From: Gallionella sp.
GTDB lineage: Bacteria; Pseudomonadota; Gammaproteobacteria; Burkholderiales; Gallionellaceae
NCBI GenBank assembly: GCA_030682375.1
Contig: JAUXOL010000013.1
Location: 62,001 to 126,000, forward strand
Length of the DNA stretch: 64,000 bases
Direction of reading: 5' to 3'
This document shows positions 28,518 through 37,859 of the stretch, piece by piece; positions within the stretch are counted from its first letter, which is position 1; every line of letters begins with the position of its first letter. The position numbers and the translations under genes were made by a program. The notes under the pieces were generated by a model. It saw only the letters and a program-made list of their open reading frames with translations, had not been told where the DNA came from and did not search any database.

Positions 28518-30788
28518 TCACCCTTCTCTGTTTGGAGCGATCACCTCGCGGTTGCCGTTGCTCTGCATCGCGCTGACGATGCCCGATGCTTCCATTTGCT
28601 CGATCAGGCGCGCGGCGCGGTTGTAGCCTATGCGCAGCTGGCGCTGCACCGACGAGATCGAGGCGCGGCGCGACTTCAGCACGATGTCCACCGCCTGGTC
28701 GTACAGCGGGTCGGCTTCGGCATCCAGCGCCGGGCCGCCTTCGCCGTCCTCGCCGCCCACTTCCTCCAGCGAATTCAGCACGCCCTCGATGTATTGCGGC
28801 ATGCCCTGCGCCTTGAGGTATTCGGTGACGCGGTGCACCTCCTGGTCGGACACGAACGCGCCATGTACGCGCTGCGGATAACCGGTGCCCGGCGGCAGGT
28901 AGAGCATGTCGCCCTGCCCCAGCAGCGCCTCCGCGCCCATCTGATCCAGAATCGTGCGCGAGTCGATCTTGGACGACACCTGGAACGCGACGCGCGTCGG
29001 CACGTTGGCCTTGATCAGGCCGGTGATCACATCCACCGACGGACGCTGCGTTGCCAGCACCAGATGGATGCCGGAGGCGCGCGCCTTCTGCGCGAGACGC
29101 GCGATCAATTCCTCGATCTTCTTGCCGACCACCATCATCAGGTCGGCCAGTTCGTCGATGAACACCACGATCAGCGGCAGTTCTTCCAGCGGCTCGGGAC
29201 TCTCCGGGGTGATCGTGAACGGATTGGTCAACGGTTTTCCGCTCTTCTCCGCCTCGCGCACCTTCTGGTTGTAACCGGCGATGTTGCGCACGCCCAGCGC
29301 GGACATCAGCTTGTAGCGCCTGTCCATCTCCTGCACGCACCAGTTCAGTCCCGATGCGGCTTGGCGCATATCGGTCACCACCGGGCAGAGCAAGTGCGGG
29401 ATGCCTTCGTACACCGACAGTTCCAGCATCTTGGGATCGACCAGCAGCAACCTGACTTGCTGGGGCGTGGCCTTGTACAACAGCGACAATATCATCGCGT
29501 TGATCGCGACCGACTTGCCGGAACCGGTGGTGCCCGCGACCAGCACATGCGGCATCTTCGCGAGGTCGGCGACCACGGCCTTGCCCGCAATATCCTTGCC
29601 CATCGCCATCGTCAGCGCGGAACCCATGTCGGCATACACCTGCGAGCCGAGTATCTCGGACAGCTGCACCATCTGCCGCTTCGGGTTCGGCAACTCCAGC
29701 GCCATGTAGGCCTTGCCGGGTATGGTCTCGACCACGCGTATGCTGACCACCGACAGCGCGCGCGCAAGATCCTTGATCAGATTGACGATCTGGCTGCCCT
29801 TCACGCCTATGGCCGGCTCAATCTCGTAGCGCGTGATCACAGGTCCCGGATAGGCGCCGACCACCTTGACCTCGACGCCGAACTCCTTGAGCTTTCGCTC
29901 GATCAGTCGCGAGGTGAATTCCAGCGTATCGACCGACACCGTCTCGACATGCTGCGTCGGTTGGTCCAGCAGATGCAGCGGCGGCAGCGGCGAATCCGGC
30001 ATCTCGGAGAACAGCGGCGCCTGCTTCTCCTCGCTCACCCTGGTGGACTTGACCACTTCCGCGACCGGCATCTCGATATGGATGGGCTGATGCTCGACGA
30101 CGCGTTTCTTCTCTTCCTCGACCACGACGCTGCGTTCCTGCATCGCCTGCGCGCCGATGCGCTTGTCCCTGCGGGTCTGCCAGGTGCGCCACGACCATTT
30201 CCAGCCGCTCTCCAACGCCGCGCCCAGCCAGTCCATGAAGCGCAGCCAGGAAAGTCCGCTGAACACGCTGAGTCCGGTCGCGATCAACGCCAGCAGCAGC
30301 AGCGTCGCGCCGGTGAATCCCAGCAATCGGCTCAGCGCGTCGCCGACCAGCGCACCGAACATCCCGCCGGGCGAGAGCGGCAGCGCAGCCTGCAGCGTGT
30401 ACAAACGGATAGATTCCAGCGCGCTGGAAGCCAGCAGCAGCACGGCAAAACCGATCAAGGAAACCTGGAAGGTGCGCTTGCAGAACACGCTGTCGGCCCG
30501 CAACTCGCGATAACCCGCCCACACGCGCTGCAGCATGAACACCACCAGCCACCATGCGGAAACCCCGAACAGGAAGAACAGCAGATCGGAGAGATAAGCC
30601 CCCAGCACGCCGCCGGGATTCGAAGTCAGCGCGCCGCTGGCGCTGTGCGACCAGGCCGGGTCGGCGGGATCGTAGCCATACAGCGCCACGGTGAAATAGG
30701 CCGCGAGCGCCGCCAGCAACAACCAGCGGGATTCGCGCAACAGCATGAACAGCTTGTTGCCCGGCGATTCGCCGCGCGCATCAACCAT
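28518..30788 (-). CDS. ftsK: DNA translocase FtsK
   Basis: About 756 residues, the compact form found in many beta-proteobacteria. Four or five N-terminal membrane segments (to ~residue 180) precede a linker, then the motor: Walker [16 protein letters not shown], Walker [24 protein letters not shown]. The C-terminal gamma domain (~690-750) is a winged helix ([21 protein letters not shown]) that reads KOPS. FtsK moves chromosome ends to the septum. ATG 30788 is preferred; a GTG at 30797 is in the same frame. The start overlaps the end of the upstream regulator gene, so the two may be co-transcribed. Confidence 0.95.
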   Translation of the reverse strand: MVDARGESPGNKLFMLLRESRWLLLAALAAYFTVALYGYDPADPAWSHSASGALTSNPGGVLGAYLSDLLFFLFGVSAWWLVVFMLQRVWAGYRELRADSVFCKRTFQVSLIGFAVLLLASSALESIRLYTLQAALPLSPGGMFGALVGDALSRLLGFTGATLLLLALIATGLSVFSGLSWLRFMDWLGAALESGWKWSWRTWQTRRDKRIGAQAMQERSVVVEEEKKRVVEHQPIHIEMPVAEVVKSTRVSEEKQAPLFSEMPDSPLPPLHLLDQPTQHVETVSVDTLEFTSRLIERKLKEFGVEVKVVGAYPGPVITRYEIEPAIGVKGSQIVNLIKDLARALSVVSIRVVETIPGKAYMALELPNPKRQMVQLSEILGSQVYADMGSALTMAMGKDIAGKAVVADLAKMPHVLVAGTTGSGKSVAINAMILSLLYKATPQQVRLLLVDPKMLELSVYEGIPHLLCPVVTDMRQAASGLNWCVQEMDRRYKLMSALGVRNIAGYNQKVREAEKSGKPLTNPFTITPESPEPLEELPLIVVFIDELADLMMVVGKKIEELIARLAQKARASGIHLVLATQRPSVDVITGLIKANVPTRVAFQVSSKIDSRTILDQMGAEALLGQGDMLYLPPGTGYPQRVHGAFVSDQEVHRVTEYLKAQGMPQYIEGVLNSLEEVGGEDGEGGPALDAEADPLYDQAVDIVLKSRRASISSVQRQLRIGYNRAARLIEQMEASGIVSAMQSNGNREVIAPNREG

Positions 30789-31446
30789 TGGAGGCACCGA
30801 TCATCCCCAATTGCTCTGCCAGGCGCACCGCCTCCATGCGGTTGTTCACGCGCAACGTCTGGTAGGTCGCCGCCACATGGATCTTGACCGTGCCTTCGGC
30901 GAGATTCAGCCGATCCGCGATCTCCTTGTTGGACAGGCCCTCGGCGATGCACTGCAGCACTTCCATCTGGCGCGCCGTAAGGCCGAACTCGTTGGTGCGC
31001 GTGCTGCGCTTATCGAGGCGATCCGCATCCTGCCGGGAGCCGTCGTCGCTCGGCCGCAGCAATTGCGGCGGCACATACACGCCGCCGGACAACACCAAGT
31101 TCAGCGCGCTCAACATCACCGGCGCGCTGGAGTTCTTGCACACGAAACCGAGCGCGCCCGACGCCATCACCTTCTCCATGATCGTGCGGCCTTCCTCGCC
31201 CGACACCACCATCACCGGGATATGCGGGTAATGCTGGTTGAAATAGCGTATGGAGATCGCCCCGTCGCTGCCGGGCATGTTCAGGTCGAGCAAGGCCAGA
31301 TCCAGGTCCGGGTTGGCCTCGGCCACTTTCAGCGCCTCGCTGAAACTGCCCGCTTCCAGAATCTCGGTCACTTCGGGCAGCTGTTGCAACACCAGACGCA
31401 TGCCTTCGCGAAACAGAGCATGATCGTCTACCAGCAATAATCTCAT
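30781..31446 (-). CDS. LuxR/NarL-type response regulator
   Basis: The 221-residue regulator has a receiver domain (~1-120): [13 protein letters not shown], phosphoacceptor Asp in [13 protein letters not shown], and Lys in GFVCKNSS. A LuxR helix-turn-helix follows (~150-215): [28 protein letters not shown] 31446 lies in a 4-nt overlap with the kinase gene, with AGGGAG upstream. Its natural partner is the frameshifted kinase. The target genes cannot be read from the sequence; the link to sco suggests a respiratory or copper theme. Confidence 0.9.
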   Translation of the reverse strand: MRLLLVDDHALFREGMRLVLQQLPEVTEILEAGSFSEALKVAEANPDLDLALLDLNMPGSDGAISIRYFNQHYPHIPVMVVSGEEGRTIMEKVMASGALGFVCKNSSAPVMLSALNLVLSGGVYVPPQLLRPSDDGSRQDADRLDKRSTRTNEFGLTARQMEVLQCIAEGLSNKEIADRLNLAEGTVKIHVAATYQTLRVNNRMEAVRLAEQLGMIGASNG

Positions 31447-32880
31447 AACATCTCCCTGTCCAGCCTTAATAAAACCGGATCGTTTGCCATCATAACATCC
31501 GCTCCCCGTGCCGGAATCACGAAACTGAAGCAAGTACCCTCCCCCTGCGTGGAACGCACCTGCATCCGGCAACCCAGCAATCGCGCCAGCCTCTCGACGA
31601 TAGCCAGACCGAGACCCAGTCCCTTGCTGCGGTCGCGCTGTCTGTTACTCACCTGATAATACTCTTCGAAGATGTGCGGCAGATGCTCGGGCGGGATGCC
31701 GATACCGCTATCGCATACCTCGATCTGCGCCCCCTCGTCCATCATCCGGCAAGTCACGGTCACCCCGCCTTGTTCGGTATAACGGATGGCGTTCGCAAGC
31801 AGGTTGCGCAGGATACGTTCCAGCAACAAGGAATCGCTGTATATCGTCTCGGAACAGGTTTCGACTTCGATCGACAATCCCTTGTCACGTGCCAGCATGG
31901 CGAACTCGCCGCGCAGCTTGTCCAGCAAAGGACCCAGCGGGAAGGATTCGAACCTCGTCTGCACCACGCCCGCGTCCAGCCTGGAGATATCCAGCAAGGT
32001 ATCGAACATCGAACACATCACTTCGACGGAACGCTCCAGTTGCATCACGGTCGCATGCGTCTTCTCGTTCAGGGCGTCGCTCTTCAGCACTTCCACGTAC
32101 ATCGCCAGCGCATGCATGGGCTGGCGCAGATCGTGGTTGGCGGCGGCGAAGAACTGCGACTTCATCCGGCTAGCCAATTCGGCGTCATGCTGCGCCTGTT
32201 CGGCCCGCTCCTTCTGCTGCACCAATTGCCCGACCAGCCTGGCGTTCTCCCACTCGCTGCGCAGCGATTGCTCGAAGGTACGGCTCAGCCCGCGCCCGGC
32301 ATTCAGCACGAACACCAGATAAATGAACAACATCACGCCCAGAATGAAATGGGGCCGGTCGCCGATGGACAGATTGAGGATCATCACAGGCAGGATCAGC
32401 GCTGTAACGAAGATATAAAGCGAAGGAGGGAACACCGGATTGAGCGTCACAGCGCCTGCCGCCACGCCCAGGATCACGCAGATCAGCAGAGTCTGGTAAG
32501 CCAGATCGCCCGACACGAACATCAGTACGCCGCCGGCCCCCCAGGTCATGCCGACCATGACGACGAACAGGATGAAGCGCGTACGCCATGCGGTGCATTC
32601 GTCCAGACTCTGCAGCCGGTCCCGACGGCTCCACCAGTGGTATGCCTCGACCATGTGCAGCGAGTACAGCATACCCAGCCAGCCCAGCAGCACGCGATGC
32701 GATACCACATCCCACATCCCACATCATCGCACACAGCAAGGCGGCCACCAGCAACTGGCTGCCTATCATCAGCGGGTAATTCTCCAGTCGCGCGCGCAAC
32801 TGGCCGGCGCGGATCGGCAGGTTCTCCTCGTCGATGTCGCTGCCCGTCCATGCATAGAACCTGTCGGCTATCGTCGTCAT
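31443..32880 (-). pseudogene. Sensor histidine kinase, out of frame through a 7-bp tandem repeat (possibly phase-variable)
   Basis: The N-terminus begins at ATG 32880 (MTTIADRFYAW, behind AGGAG, 4-nt overlap with sco) and reads into LLCAMMWDV. At 32705-32725 three tandem copies of CCACATC (GATGTGG on the coding strand) follow. The rest of the kinase continues in another frame from WDVVSHRVLLGW to 31443. Removing one 7-bp copy joins the two halves perfectly as MMWDVVSHRV. The rejoined protein (~476 aa) has several membrane helices, H-box NHDLRQPMHALAMY, N-box NLLANAIRYTE and ATP-lid DSGIGIPPEH and GLGLGLAIVERL. It is either a phase-variable gene caught in the off state, a recent mutation, or a sequence error. 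ATG 32717 could still give a shortened product. Confidence 0.85.
32705..32725. repeat. 7-bp tandem repeat CCACATC x3 inside the kinase gene
   Basis: Three perfect copies. With three copies the kinase frame is broken; with two (or five) it is open. Such a tract is prone to slipped-strand mispairing. Confidence 0.9.
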
Positions 32881-33470
32881 CGTCCGCTCCTGTCCAGCGC
32901 CAGCAGCAGCCGGATATCGTCGGCCAGCCACTCCGCGCGCTGCCCGTAGGGCGCGAGCAGACGCGTCCTGCCTTCGGTGTCGATCAAAAAGGTTCCCGCG
33001 CTGTGATCCATGTTGTAGCCGGAACTGGTCGGCTGTTTGAGATAGACGATATCGAAGGCCTTGGCCGCCCGCTCAGTAGCCCGCGCATCGCCATACAGCG
33101 CGAGGAACGAAGGATCGAAGGCCGGCACGTATTGCGCCAGCATCTCCGGCTTGTCGCGCTCCGGGTCCACCGTGACGAACAGCACCTGCACCCGCTGCGC
33201 ATCCTTGCCCAGCAGACGCATCGCCTGAGCCATATCGGCCAGCGTGGTCGGACACACATCCGGGCAATGGGTATAGCCGAAGAACAGCGCCACCGCCTTG
33301 CCGCGAAAATCCGCCAGCGTGCGCGGCTTGCCGTGATGATCGGTCAGCGCCAGATCCGCCTGGGCATACTTGGCCCCCACCTCGGAAGCATGGAACGGCG
33401 ACGGCAACCTGGGCTCGCCGCATCCGGCAAGCAGGCCGATCAACAACAGGAGCCCGAGACTACGCAGCAA
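32877..33470 (-). CDS. SCO1/SenC family copper-binding assembly protein
   Basis: This is a 197-residue lipoprotein (MLLRSLGLLLLIGLLAGC, acylated Cys ~18) with a thioredoxin-like fold. The copper site is C-x3-C in YTHCPDVCPTTL, with the conserved later His in MDHSAGTFLID. Sco proteins deliver copper to cytochrome oxidases; in bacteria some serve cbb3. The frame extends to 33494, but ATG 33470 gives the proper lipoprotein signal. It overlaps the upstream membrane protein gene by 11 nt and the kinase start by 4 nt. Confidence 0.92.
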   Translation of the reverse strand: MLRSLGLLLLIGLLAGCGEPRLPSPFHASEVGAKYAQADLALTDHHGKPRTLADFRGKAVALFFGYTHCPDVCPTTLADMAQAMRLLGKDAQRVQVLFVTVDPERDKPEMLAQYVPAFDPSFLALYGDARATERAAKAFDIVYLKQPTSSGYNMDHSAGTFLIDTEGRTRLLAPYGQRAEWLADDIRLLLALDRSGR

Positions 33471-34170
33471 CATGACAACTACCGCTCCATCCATAGAAAT
33501 AAAACGTGTAAGCGACCTTGAGCAGTCCGTACACCCCGAATCCTGCCACCATCAATCCCGCCGCCAGCCGTACGCGCGGCGACTGCACCCAGCTCCTGAT
33601 GCGTTCCCAGAACAGGCCTATCGCCAGCAGATTCGGCAACGTGCCGAGGCCGAACGCCAGCATGATGACCGCGCCGTTCTGCACGCTGCCGCCGGCCAGC
33701 GCGGTCAGCAGCACACTGTACACCAGACCGCAGGGCATCCAGCCCCACAACATGCCGAGCAGCAATGCGCGCTGCGGCGTGCTGACCGGCAACAGGCGGC
33801 GGGTCAGCGGCTGGATACGACGCCACAAGCCGCCGCCCAGCCGTTCGATGCGCCGCACCAGATTGCCGCTGCCGGCGAGATACATGCCCAGCGCGACCAG
33901 CATCAGGCTGGACAGCGCGAACAGCAGATGCTGCACCGGCACCTCGTCGCGGAACAGCAGCCCTGCCTGTCCGATCGCGCCGACCAGTGCGCCGGCTGCC
34001 GCATAGCTCGCCAGCCGCCCGCCATTGTAGGCCAGATGGAACGGCCAGCGAGGACCATCCTTGGGAAGTTGCGAAGTGACGATTCCGACGATGCTGCCGC
34101 ACATGCCGAGACAATGCACGCCGCCCAGCAGCCCGACGAAGAACACCGCGACGACGCCGAACTCAGTCAT
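33460..34170 (-). CDS. TauE/SafE-like (UreH/DsbD-type) membrane transporter
   Basis: The 236-residue protein has about six membrane helices. The signatures are GLLGGVHCLGMCGSIVG near residue 14 and GMLWGWMPCGLVYSVLL near residue 140, i.e. the Cys-Gly and Pro-Cys-Gly motifs of this DsbD-related family. Relatives act in metal or thiol transport and often lie next to cbb3 or Sco genes. It lies between bioD (8-nt overlap) and sco (11-nt overlap). A role in copper or thiol supply to Sco is inferred. Confidence 0.82.
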   Translation of the reverse strand: MTEFGVVAVFFVGLLGGVHCLGMCGSIVGIVTSQLPKDGPRWPFHLAYNGGRLASYAAAGALVGAIGQAGLLFRDEVPVQHLLFALSSLMLVALGMYLAGSGNLVRRIERLGGGLWRRIQPLTRRLLPVSTPQRALLLGMLWGWMPCGLVYSVLLTALAGGSVQNGAVIMLAFGLGTLPNLLAIGLFWERIRSWVQSPRVRLAAGLMVAGFGVYGLLKVAYTFYFYGWSGSCHVAA

Positions 34171-34849
34171 GCGCTTCCATCGGCTCTATCGGCTCCAGCA
34201 GGGTGATATCCAGCAGTGCGGCGACCGCGCGCGCATCGGGCTGGGCGCTGTGCGGAACGATGCCCAGCAGCGGCGCAGTAAGGCGCTGTTCCAGCGCCGC
34301 GATATTCTCGTCCATCATCGCCATGTCGGCATCCACCACATTCGCGACCCAACCCGCCAGGGGCAATCCGCGCGCGGCGATCGCCTCGGCGGTCAGCAGC
34401 GCATGGTTCAGGCAGCCCAACCGCATCCCGACCACCAGCACGACCGGGATGTTCATCAGCTGAACCATGTCCGCGCCATCCTGATCGTCGTTCAGCGGCA
34501 CGCAAAAACCGCCCGCCCCTTCGACGATCACCAAATCGGCCTGCGCGCTCAGTTCGGAATAGGCCTCCAGGATACGGTCGAGACTGATGCGGACGCCGCC
34601 GAAACGCGCGGCCAGATGCGGCGCGACCGCGCGCGTGAAGCTGTAGGGATTTATCTGGCCGAGGCCGGCCAGCACATTGCTGGCCGCGCGCAACTGGCGC
34701 ACGTCGTCATTGATGTCGTCGTCGCAACCCGCGGCGACCGGTTTCATGCCGACCACGCGACGACCGTACGATGCGAAGGCATGCAACAGCGCGCAACTGA
34801 CCAGCGTCTTGCCGACGCCGGTATCGGTTCCAGTGACGAAATAGCTCAT
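34163..34849 (-). CDS. bioD: Dethiobiotin synthetase
   Basis: BioD closes the ureido ring of dethiobiotin from DAPA, CO2 and ATP. The 228-residue protein has the P-loop GTDTGVGKTLVS at the N-terminus, GMKPVAAGC near residue 35, VEGAGGFCVPL near residue 108 and GWVANVVD. It overlaps bioC by 4 nt. Confidence 0.95.
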   Translation of the reverse strand: MSYFVTGTDTGVGKTLVSCALLHAFASYGRRVVGMKPVAAGCDDDINDDVRQLRAASNVLAGLGQINPYSFTRAVAPHLAARFGGVRISLDRILEAYSELSAQADLVIVEGAGGFCVPLNDDQDGADMVQLMNIPVVLVVGMRLGCLNHALLTAEAIAARGLPLAGWVANVVDADMAMMDENIAALEQRLTAPLLGIVPHSAQPDARAVAALLDITLLEPIEPMEAHD

Positions 34850-35724
34850 TTCAATTTAAAGGGTGTCTGGATGATGGATACGCCGTCGCGCGTGGTGCGC
34901 GGTTGCGGCTTCCATGCGTGACCGTACACCACTTCGTAGGTGGCGGGCAACTTGCCGTTGCTGCGCAGGCGTTCGTAATTGTCGAGCAGCCGCGCCCAGG
35001 CCTGCTTTCCCATCAGCCCCTGGCCGCGTCCGGCCGTCGCATTGTGTGCGCCTATGGCCTTGAGGTCCTGCAACACGCCGCGCACGTCCTCGTAGGTCAG
35101 CGTCAGGTATTCCATGTCCATCACCGGATCTGCGAACCCGCCGCGCACCAGCATGTCTCCGATGTCGTGCATGTCGGTGAACCGGTTCAGGTGGCTGTGC
35201 CCATCCACGCCATTGAATGCTTGCCGCAACTCCTTCAACGTGTCGGGGCCGAAAGTGGAGAACATCAACAACCCCTCCACCTTCAGCACGCGATGCAGTT
35301 CGACGAAGGTCGAGGGCAGGTCGTTGCACCACTGCAACGCGAGGTTGGACCACACCATGTCGATGCTGCCGGATGCCAGCGGCAACGCCTCGGCATCGCC
35401 GCACACATATCCCTGCTTCGCGCCGCCGAACAGTTTTTGCCACCATCCGGAATGTCCGCGCGCGTTTTGCAGCATGCCGATCGCGATGTCGAGCGCGACC
35501 GTTTGCGCCGCCGGATAGCGTTCGCCCAGCTGGCGCGTGCCCCAGCCGGTGCCGCTGCCGATATCGAGGACGCGGGCCGGTTGCAGCTTCACATAATCGA
35601 GCCGCTCCAGCATGCGCGCGCACACCTCGCGCTGCATCACCGCGGCGGCGTCGTAGTCCGCCGCCGCACGGCTGAAGGCGCGGCGCACCTGGCGCTTGTC
35701 GATCTCAAATTCGTTCATGTTCAT
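34846..35724 (-). CDS. bioC: Malonyl-ACP O-methyltransferase BioC
   Basis: BioC methylates malonyl-ACP so that the fatty-acid enzymes can build the pimeloyl chain. The 292-residue protein begins VRRAFSRAAADYDAAAVMQ (family N-terminal helix), then VLDIGSGTGWGTRQL (SAM site I), MVWSNLALQWCND, and LMFSTFGPDTLKEL. It overlaps bioH and bioD by 4 nt each. Confidence 0.95.
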   Translation of the reverse strand: MNMNEFEIDKRQVRRAFSRAAADYDAAAVMQREVCARMLERLDYVKLQPARVLDIGSGTGWGTRQLGERYPAAQTVALDIAIGMLQNARGHSGWWQKLFGGAKQGYVCGDAEALPLASGSIDMVWSNLALQWCNDLPSTFVELHRVLKVEGLLMFSTFGPDTLKELRQAFNGVDGHSHLNRFTDMHDIGDMLVRGGFADPVMDMEYLTLTYEDVRGVLQDLKAIGAHNATAGRGQGLMGKQAWARLLDNYERLRSNGKLPATYEVVYGHAWKPQPRTTRDGVSIIQTPFKLK

Positions 35725-36572
35725 TCATCCAGAAAACTCTTCAAACACGCGACGAACTGGTCCGGATGAGACAGGAACGGCGCATGCGCCGCGCCCGCCA
35801 GCACCGTCAGCCGCGCCTGCGGCATCCGTTCCGCGATATGGCGCGAAGCCTGTGGCGGCGTGAGCGTATCACGTTCCCCGGCGATCACCAGCACGGGCTG
35901 GTCTATCTCCGCCAACGCCTCGCGCAGATCGCAGTCGCGCAGGATATTCAAACCGGACTGCAACGCAGCCAGCTCCGGCTCGCCGCGGCTGAACAGCGCG
36001 GTGCGCAGTGAAACGAGTAACTCGCGTTCGTTCTCGCTGCCGCGCACCTGCAGCGCTAGGAAGCGGCGCAGCGTCAGCGCATAGTTCTGTTCCAGCGCGA
36101 CGGCGAATTCCGCCAGCGTCGCTTCCGCCATCGCGCAATCCCAGCCAGGACGTTGCACGAAGCATGGCGTGCTCGCCACCAACGCCAGACGACTCACCTG
36201 CTGCGGATACCGCTGCGCCCAGCGCATCGCGACCTGCCCGCCCAGCGACCAGCCGCAGAGATTCAGCGGTTCGTCGAACTGCGCACTCAACTCATCGACG
36301 ATGGAATCCAGTGAACCTTGCAGGGTGGGTTGAGCGCAGCGATACCCGCCGCCAGCTTCGGATAAACGATGGGTATCGCTACGCTCAACCCACCCTACGT
36401 CTTCTGCCCCGGTATTCTGGCTAAAACCATGCCCCGGCAGATCCACCGCGATCACGCGAAAATCCTGCGCCAGCCGTTCAGCCACGCTCCCCCACATGCC
36501 GCCATGCATGCCCCATCCGTGGATCAGCAGCAGCGGCTCGCCGCTGCCGGTCACTTCAACATGCAAGCTCAT
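35721..36572 (-). CDS. bioH: Pimeloyl-ACP methyl ester esterase BioH, with an in-frame palindromic insertion
   Basis: BioH removes the methyl group from pimeloyl-ACP methyl ester. The alpha/beta hydrolase core is intact: nucleophile Ser in GWSLGGQVA, Asp in GERDTLTPP, His in GAAHAPFLSH. At 283 residues it is ~27 longer than the E. coli protein. The extra piece, after the strand VIAVDLPGHGFSQ, reads WVERSDTHRLSEAGG, GYRCAQPTL and is encoded by a 75-bp palindromic element (36322-36396). It falls in a surface loop between a core strand and the next helix, so activity may be kept. It sits between bioF (17-nt overlap) and bioC. Confidence 0.93.
   Translation of the reverse strand: MSLHVEVTGSGEPLLLIHGWGMHGGMWGSVAERLAQDFRVIAVDLPGHGFSQNTGAEDVGWVERSDTHRLSEAGGGYRCAQPTLQGSLDSIVDELSAQFDEPLNLCGWSLGGQVAMRWAQRYPQQVSRLALVASTPCFVQRPGWDCAMAEATLAEFAVALEQNYALTLRRFLALQVRGSENERELLVSLRTALFSRGEPELAALQSGLNILRDCDLREALAEIDQPVLVIAGERDTLTPPQASRHIAERMPQARLTVLAGAAHAPFLSHPDQFVACLKSFLDE
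36322..36396. repeat. Palindromic element inside bioH (family 2)
   Basis: The arms AGGGTGGGTTGAGCGCAGCG... (36322-36347) and its complement (36371-36396) pair over 26 bp with one mismatch. The unit is 75 bp, divisible by three, and the frame is kept. A half copy lies at 4080-4109. Confidence 0.9.
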
Positions 36573-37710
36573 GCAAGGCCCCGATCAACCGATCCACGTC
36601 GGCTACGCTGTGCGCGGCGGACAGCGTAATGCGCAGCCGCGCCGTGCCCTGCGGCACGGTCGGCGGACGGATCGCCGCGACCCATATGCCGCGCTCGCGC
36701 AGCCCTTCGCTCAACGCCAGCGCCTTGTGGTTGTCGCCTATCAGCAGCGGCTGGATCGCTGTGTCCGACGGCATCAGCCGCCAGGGCAAATCCGCCAGCC
36801 CCTCGCGCAACCGGCCTATCAGTCCGTGCAGATGGCTGCGCAACGCAGCGCCCTGCTCGATCAAGTCCACGCTCTCCAGCACGGCAACGGACAGCGCCGG
36901 CGGCGTGGCTGTGGTGTAAACGTAGCTGTTCGCATGATTGACCATCGTGTCGATCACCACTTGTTCGGCGGCGACGAACGCGCCGAACACGCCCGCCGCC
37001 TTGCCCAGCGTCGCCATATAGATGATGCGCGGCGACGCGAGGCTGAAATGCGACAGCGAGCCGCGCCCTTCATTGCCCAGCACGCCGAAGCCGTGCGCAT
37101 CGTCCACATACAGCCAGGCATCGTGCTTCTCGCACAGCGCCAGCAGTTCGCGCAGCGGTGCGATGTCGCCGTCCATGCTGAACACCGCGTCGGTGATGAC
37201 GAGTTTGCGCCCGCTCTTCGCCTGTTCCAGCAACTGCGCCAGTTGCGCGGTATCGCCGTGGCGATAGCGCTTCACGTCGGCACGGCACAGCAGCATCGCA
37301 TCGTTCAGCGAGGCATGGTTGAGCTTGTCGGCAAACACCGTGTCGCCCCGCCCCACCAAGGCCTGCACCGCGCCCAGGTTCGCCATGTAGCCGGTGGAGA
37401 ACAGCAGCGCAGCAGGCTTTTCGACGAAGGCCGCGAGTCGCTGCTCGAGCCGATGATGCGCCTCGCTGTGGCCGCTGACCAGATGGGCGGCGCCCGCCCC
37501 CAGCCCATGCTGCAACACGCCTTGCTGCAACACTTTGATCATCTGCGGATGGTTCGCCAAGCCGAGATAGTCGTTGCTGCTGAACGAAAGCAGCAGCCTG
37601 CCGTCGACCTCGACATGCGGCGACTGCGGGCCGGCGATCATGCGCCGCTGGCGCAGCAGCCCCTGCGCGGCGCGCTCGTCGAGTTCGGTTTGGAGTTGGG
37701 TAAATGGCAT
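36556..37710 (-). CDS. bioF: 8-amino-7-oxononanoate synthase
   Basis: This PLP enzyme condenses pimeloyl-ACP with alanine. The 384-residue protein has LSFSSNDYLGLANH, GSGAAHLVSG-type binding (here GLGAGAAHLVSGHSEAH), DDAHGFGVLG, and the Schiff-base Lys in MATLGKAAGVFGA. ATG 37710 fits the family start (MPFTQLQTEL); the frame opens at 37770 through repeat DNA. The order bioB-F-H-C-D is a full late pathway plus the BioC/BioH entry. Confidence 0.95.
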   Translation of the reverse strand: MPFTQLQTELDERAAQGLLRQRRMIAGPQSPHVEVDGRLLLSFSSNDYLGLANHPQMIKVLQQGVLQHGLGAGAAHLVSGHSEAHHRLEQRLAAFVEKPAALLFSTGYMANLGAVQALVGRGDTVFADKLNHASLNDAMLLCRADVKRYRHGDTAQLAQLLEQAKSGRKLVITDAVFSMDGDIAPLRELLALCEKHDAWLYVDDAHGFGVLGNEGRGSLSHFSLASPRIIYMATLGKAAGVFGAFVAAEQVVIDTMVNHANSYVYTTATPPALSVAVLESVDLIEQGAALRSHLHGLIGRLREGLADLPWRLMPSDTAIQPLLIGDNHKALALSEGLRERGIWVAAIRPPTVPQGTARLRITLSAAHSVADVDRLIGALHELAC

Positions 37711-37724
37711 CGGTCGCGTTTTCC

Positions 37725-37858
37725 GGTAGGTCGGGTTAGGCGCGTGTCGCGCCGTAACCCGACATCTCATCGTCGGGTTACGCTGCGCTAACCAGCGACT
37801 TGGCTGACGTTGTTTGTCAGCTTAGTCGATTGGCTATGCATGGCTAACCCGACCTACG
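37725..37858. repeat. Nested palindromic repeat cluster between bioF and bioB
   Basis: The outer arms GGTAGGTCGGGTTAG / CTAACCCGACCTAC delimit the cluster. Inside are GTCGGGTTAGGCGCG (37730-37744) with its complement at 37748-37763, another GTCGGGTTACG at ~37773, and a family-1 element. The whole 149-bp gap is repeat DNA. It could attenuate transcription between bioB and bioF. Confidence 0.75.
37791..37837 (+). repeat. Dispersed hairpin element, family 1, copy 2
   Basis: ACCAGCGACTTGGCTGACG, TTGTTTGTCAGCTTAG, TCGATTGGCT. The central stem GCTGAC / GTCAGC is perfect. It aligns with copies at 4024-4076 (minus) and 61116-61163. Confidence 0.7.
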
Positions 37859-37859
37859 T

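Noticed and set aside
28422-30887. 821-residue open frame opposite ftsK
   Set aside because: His/Arg/Gln-rich shadow; ftsK on the other strand has intact Walker motifs.
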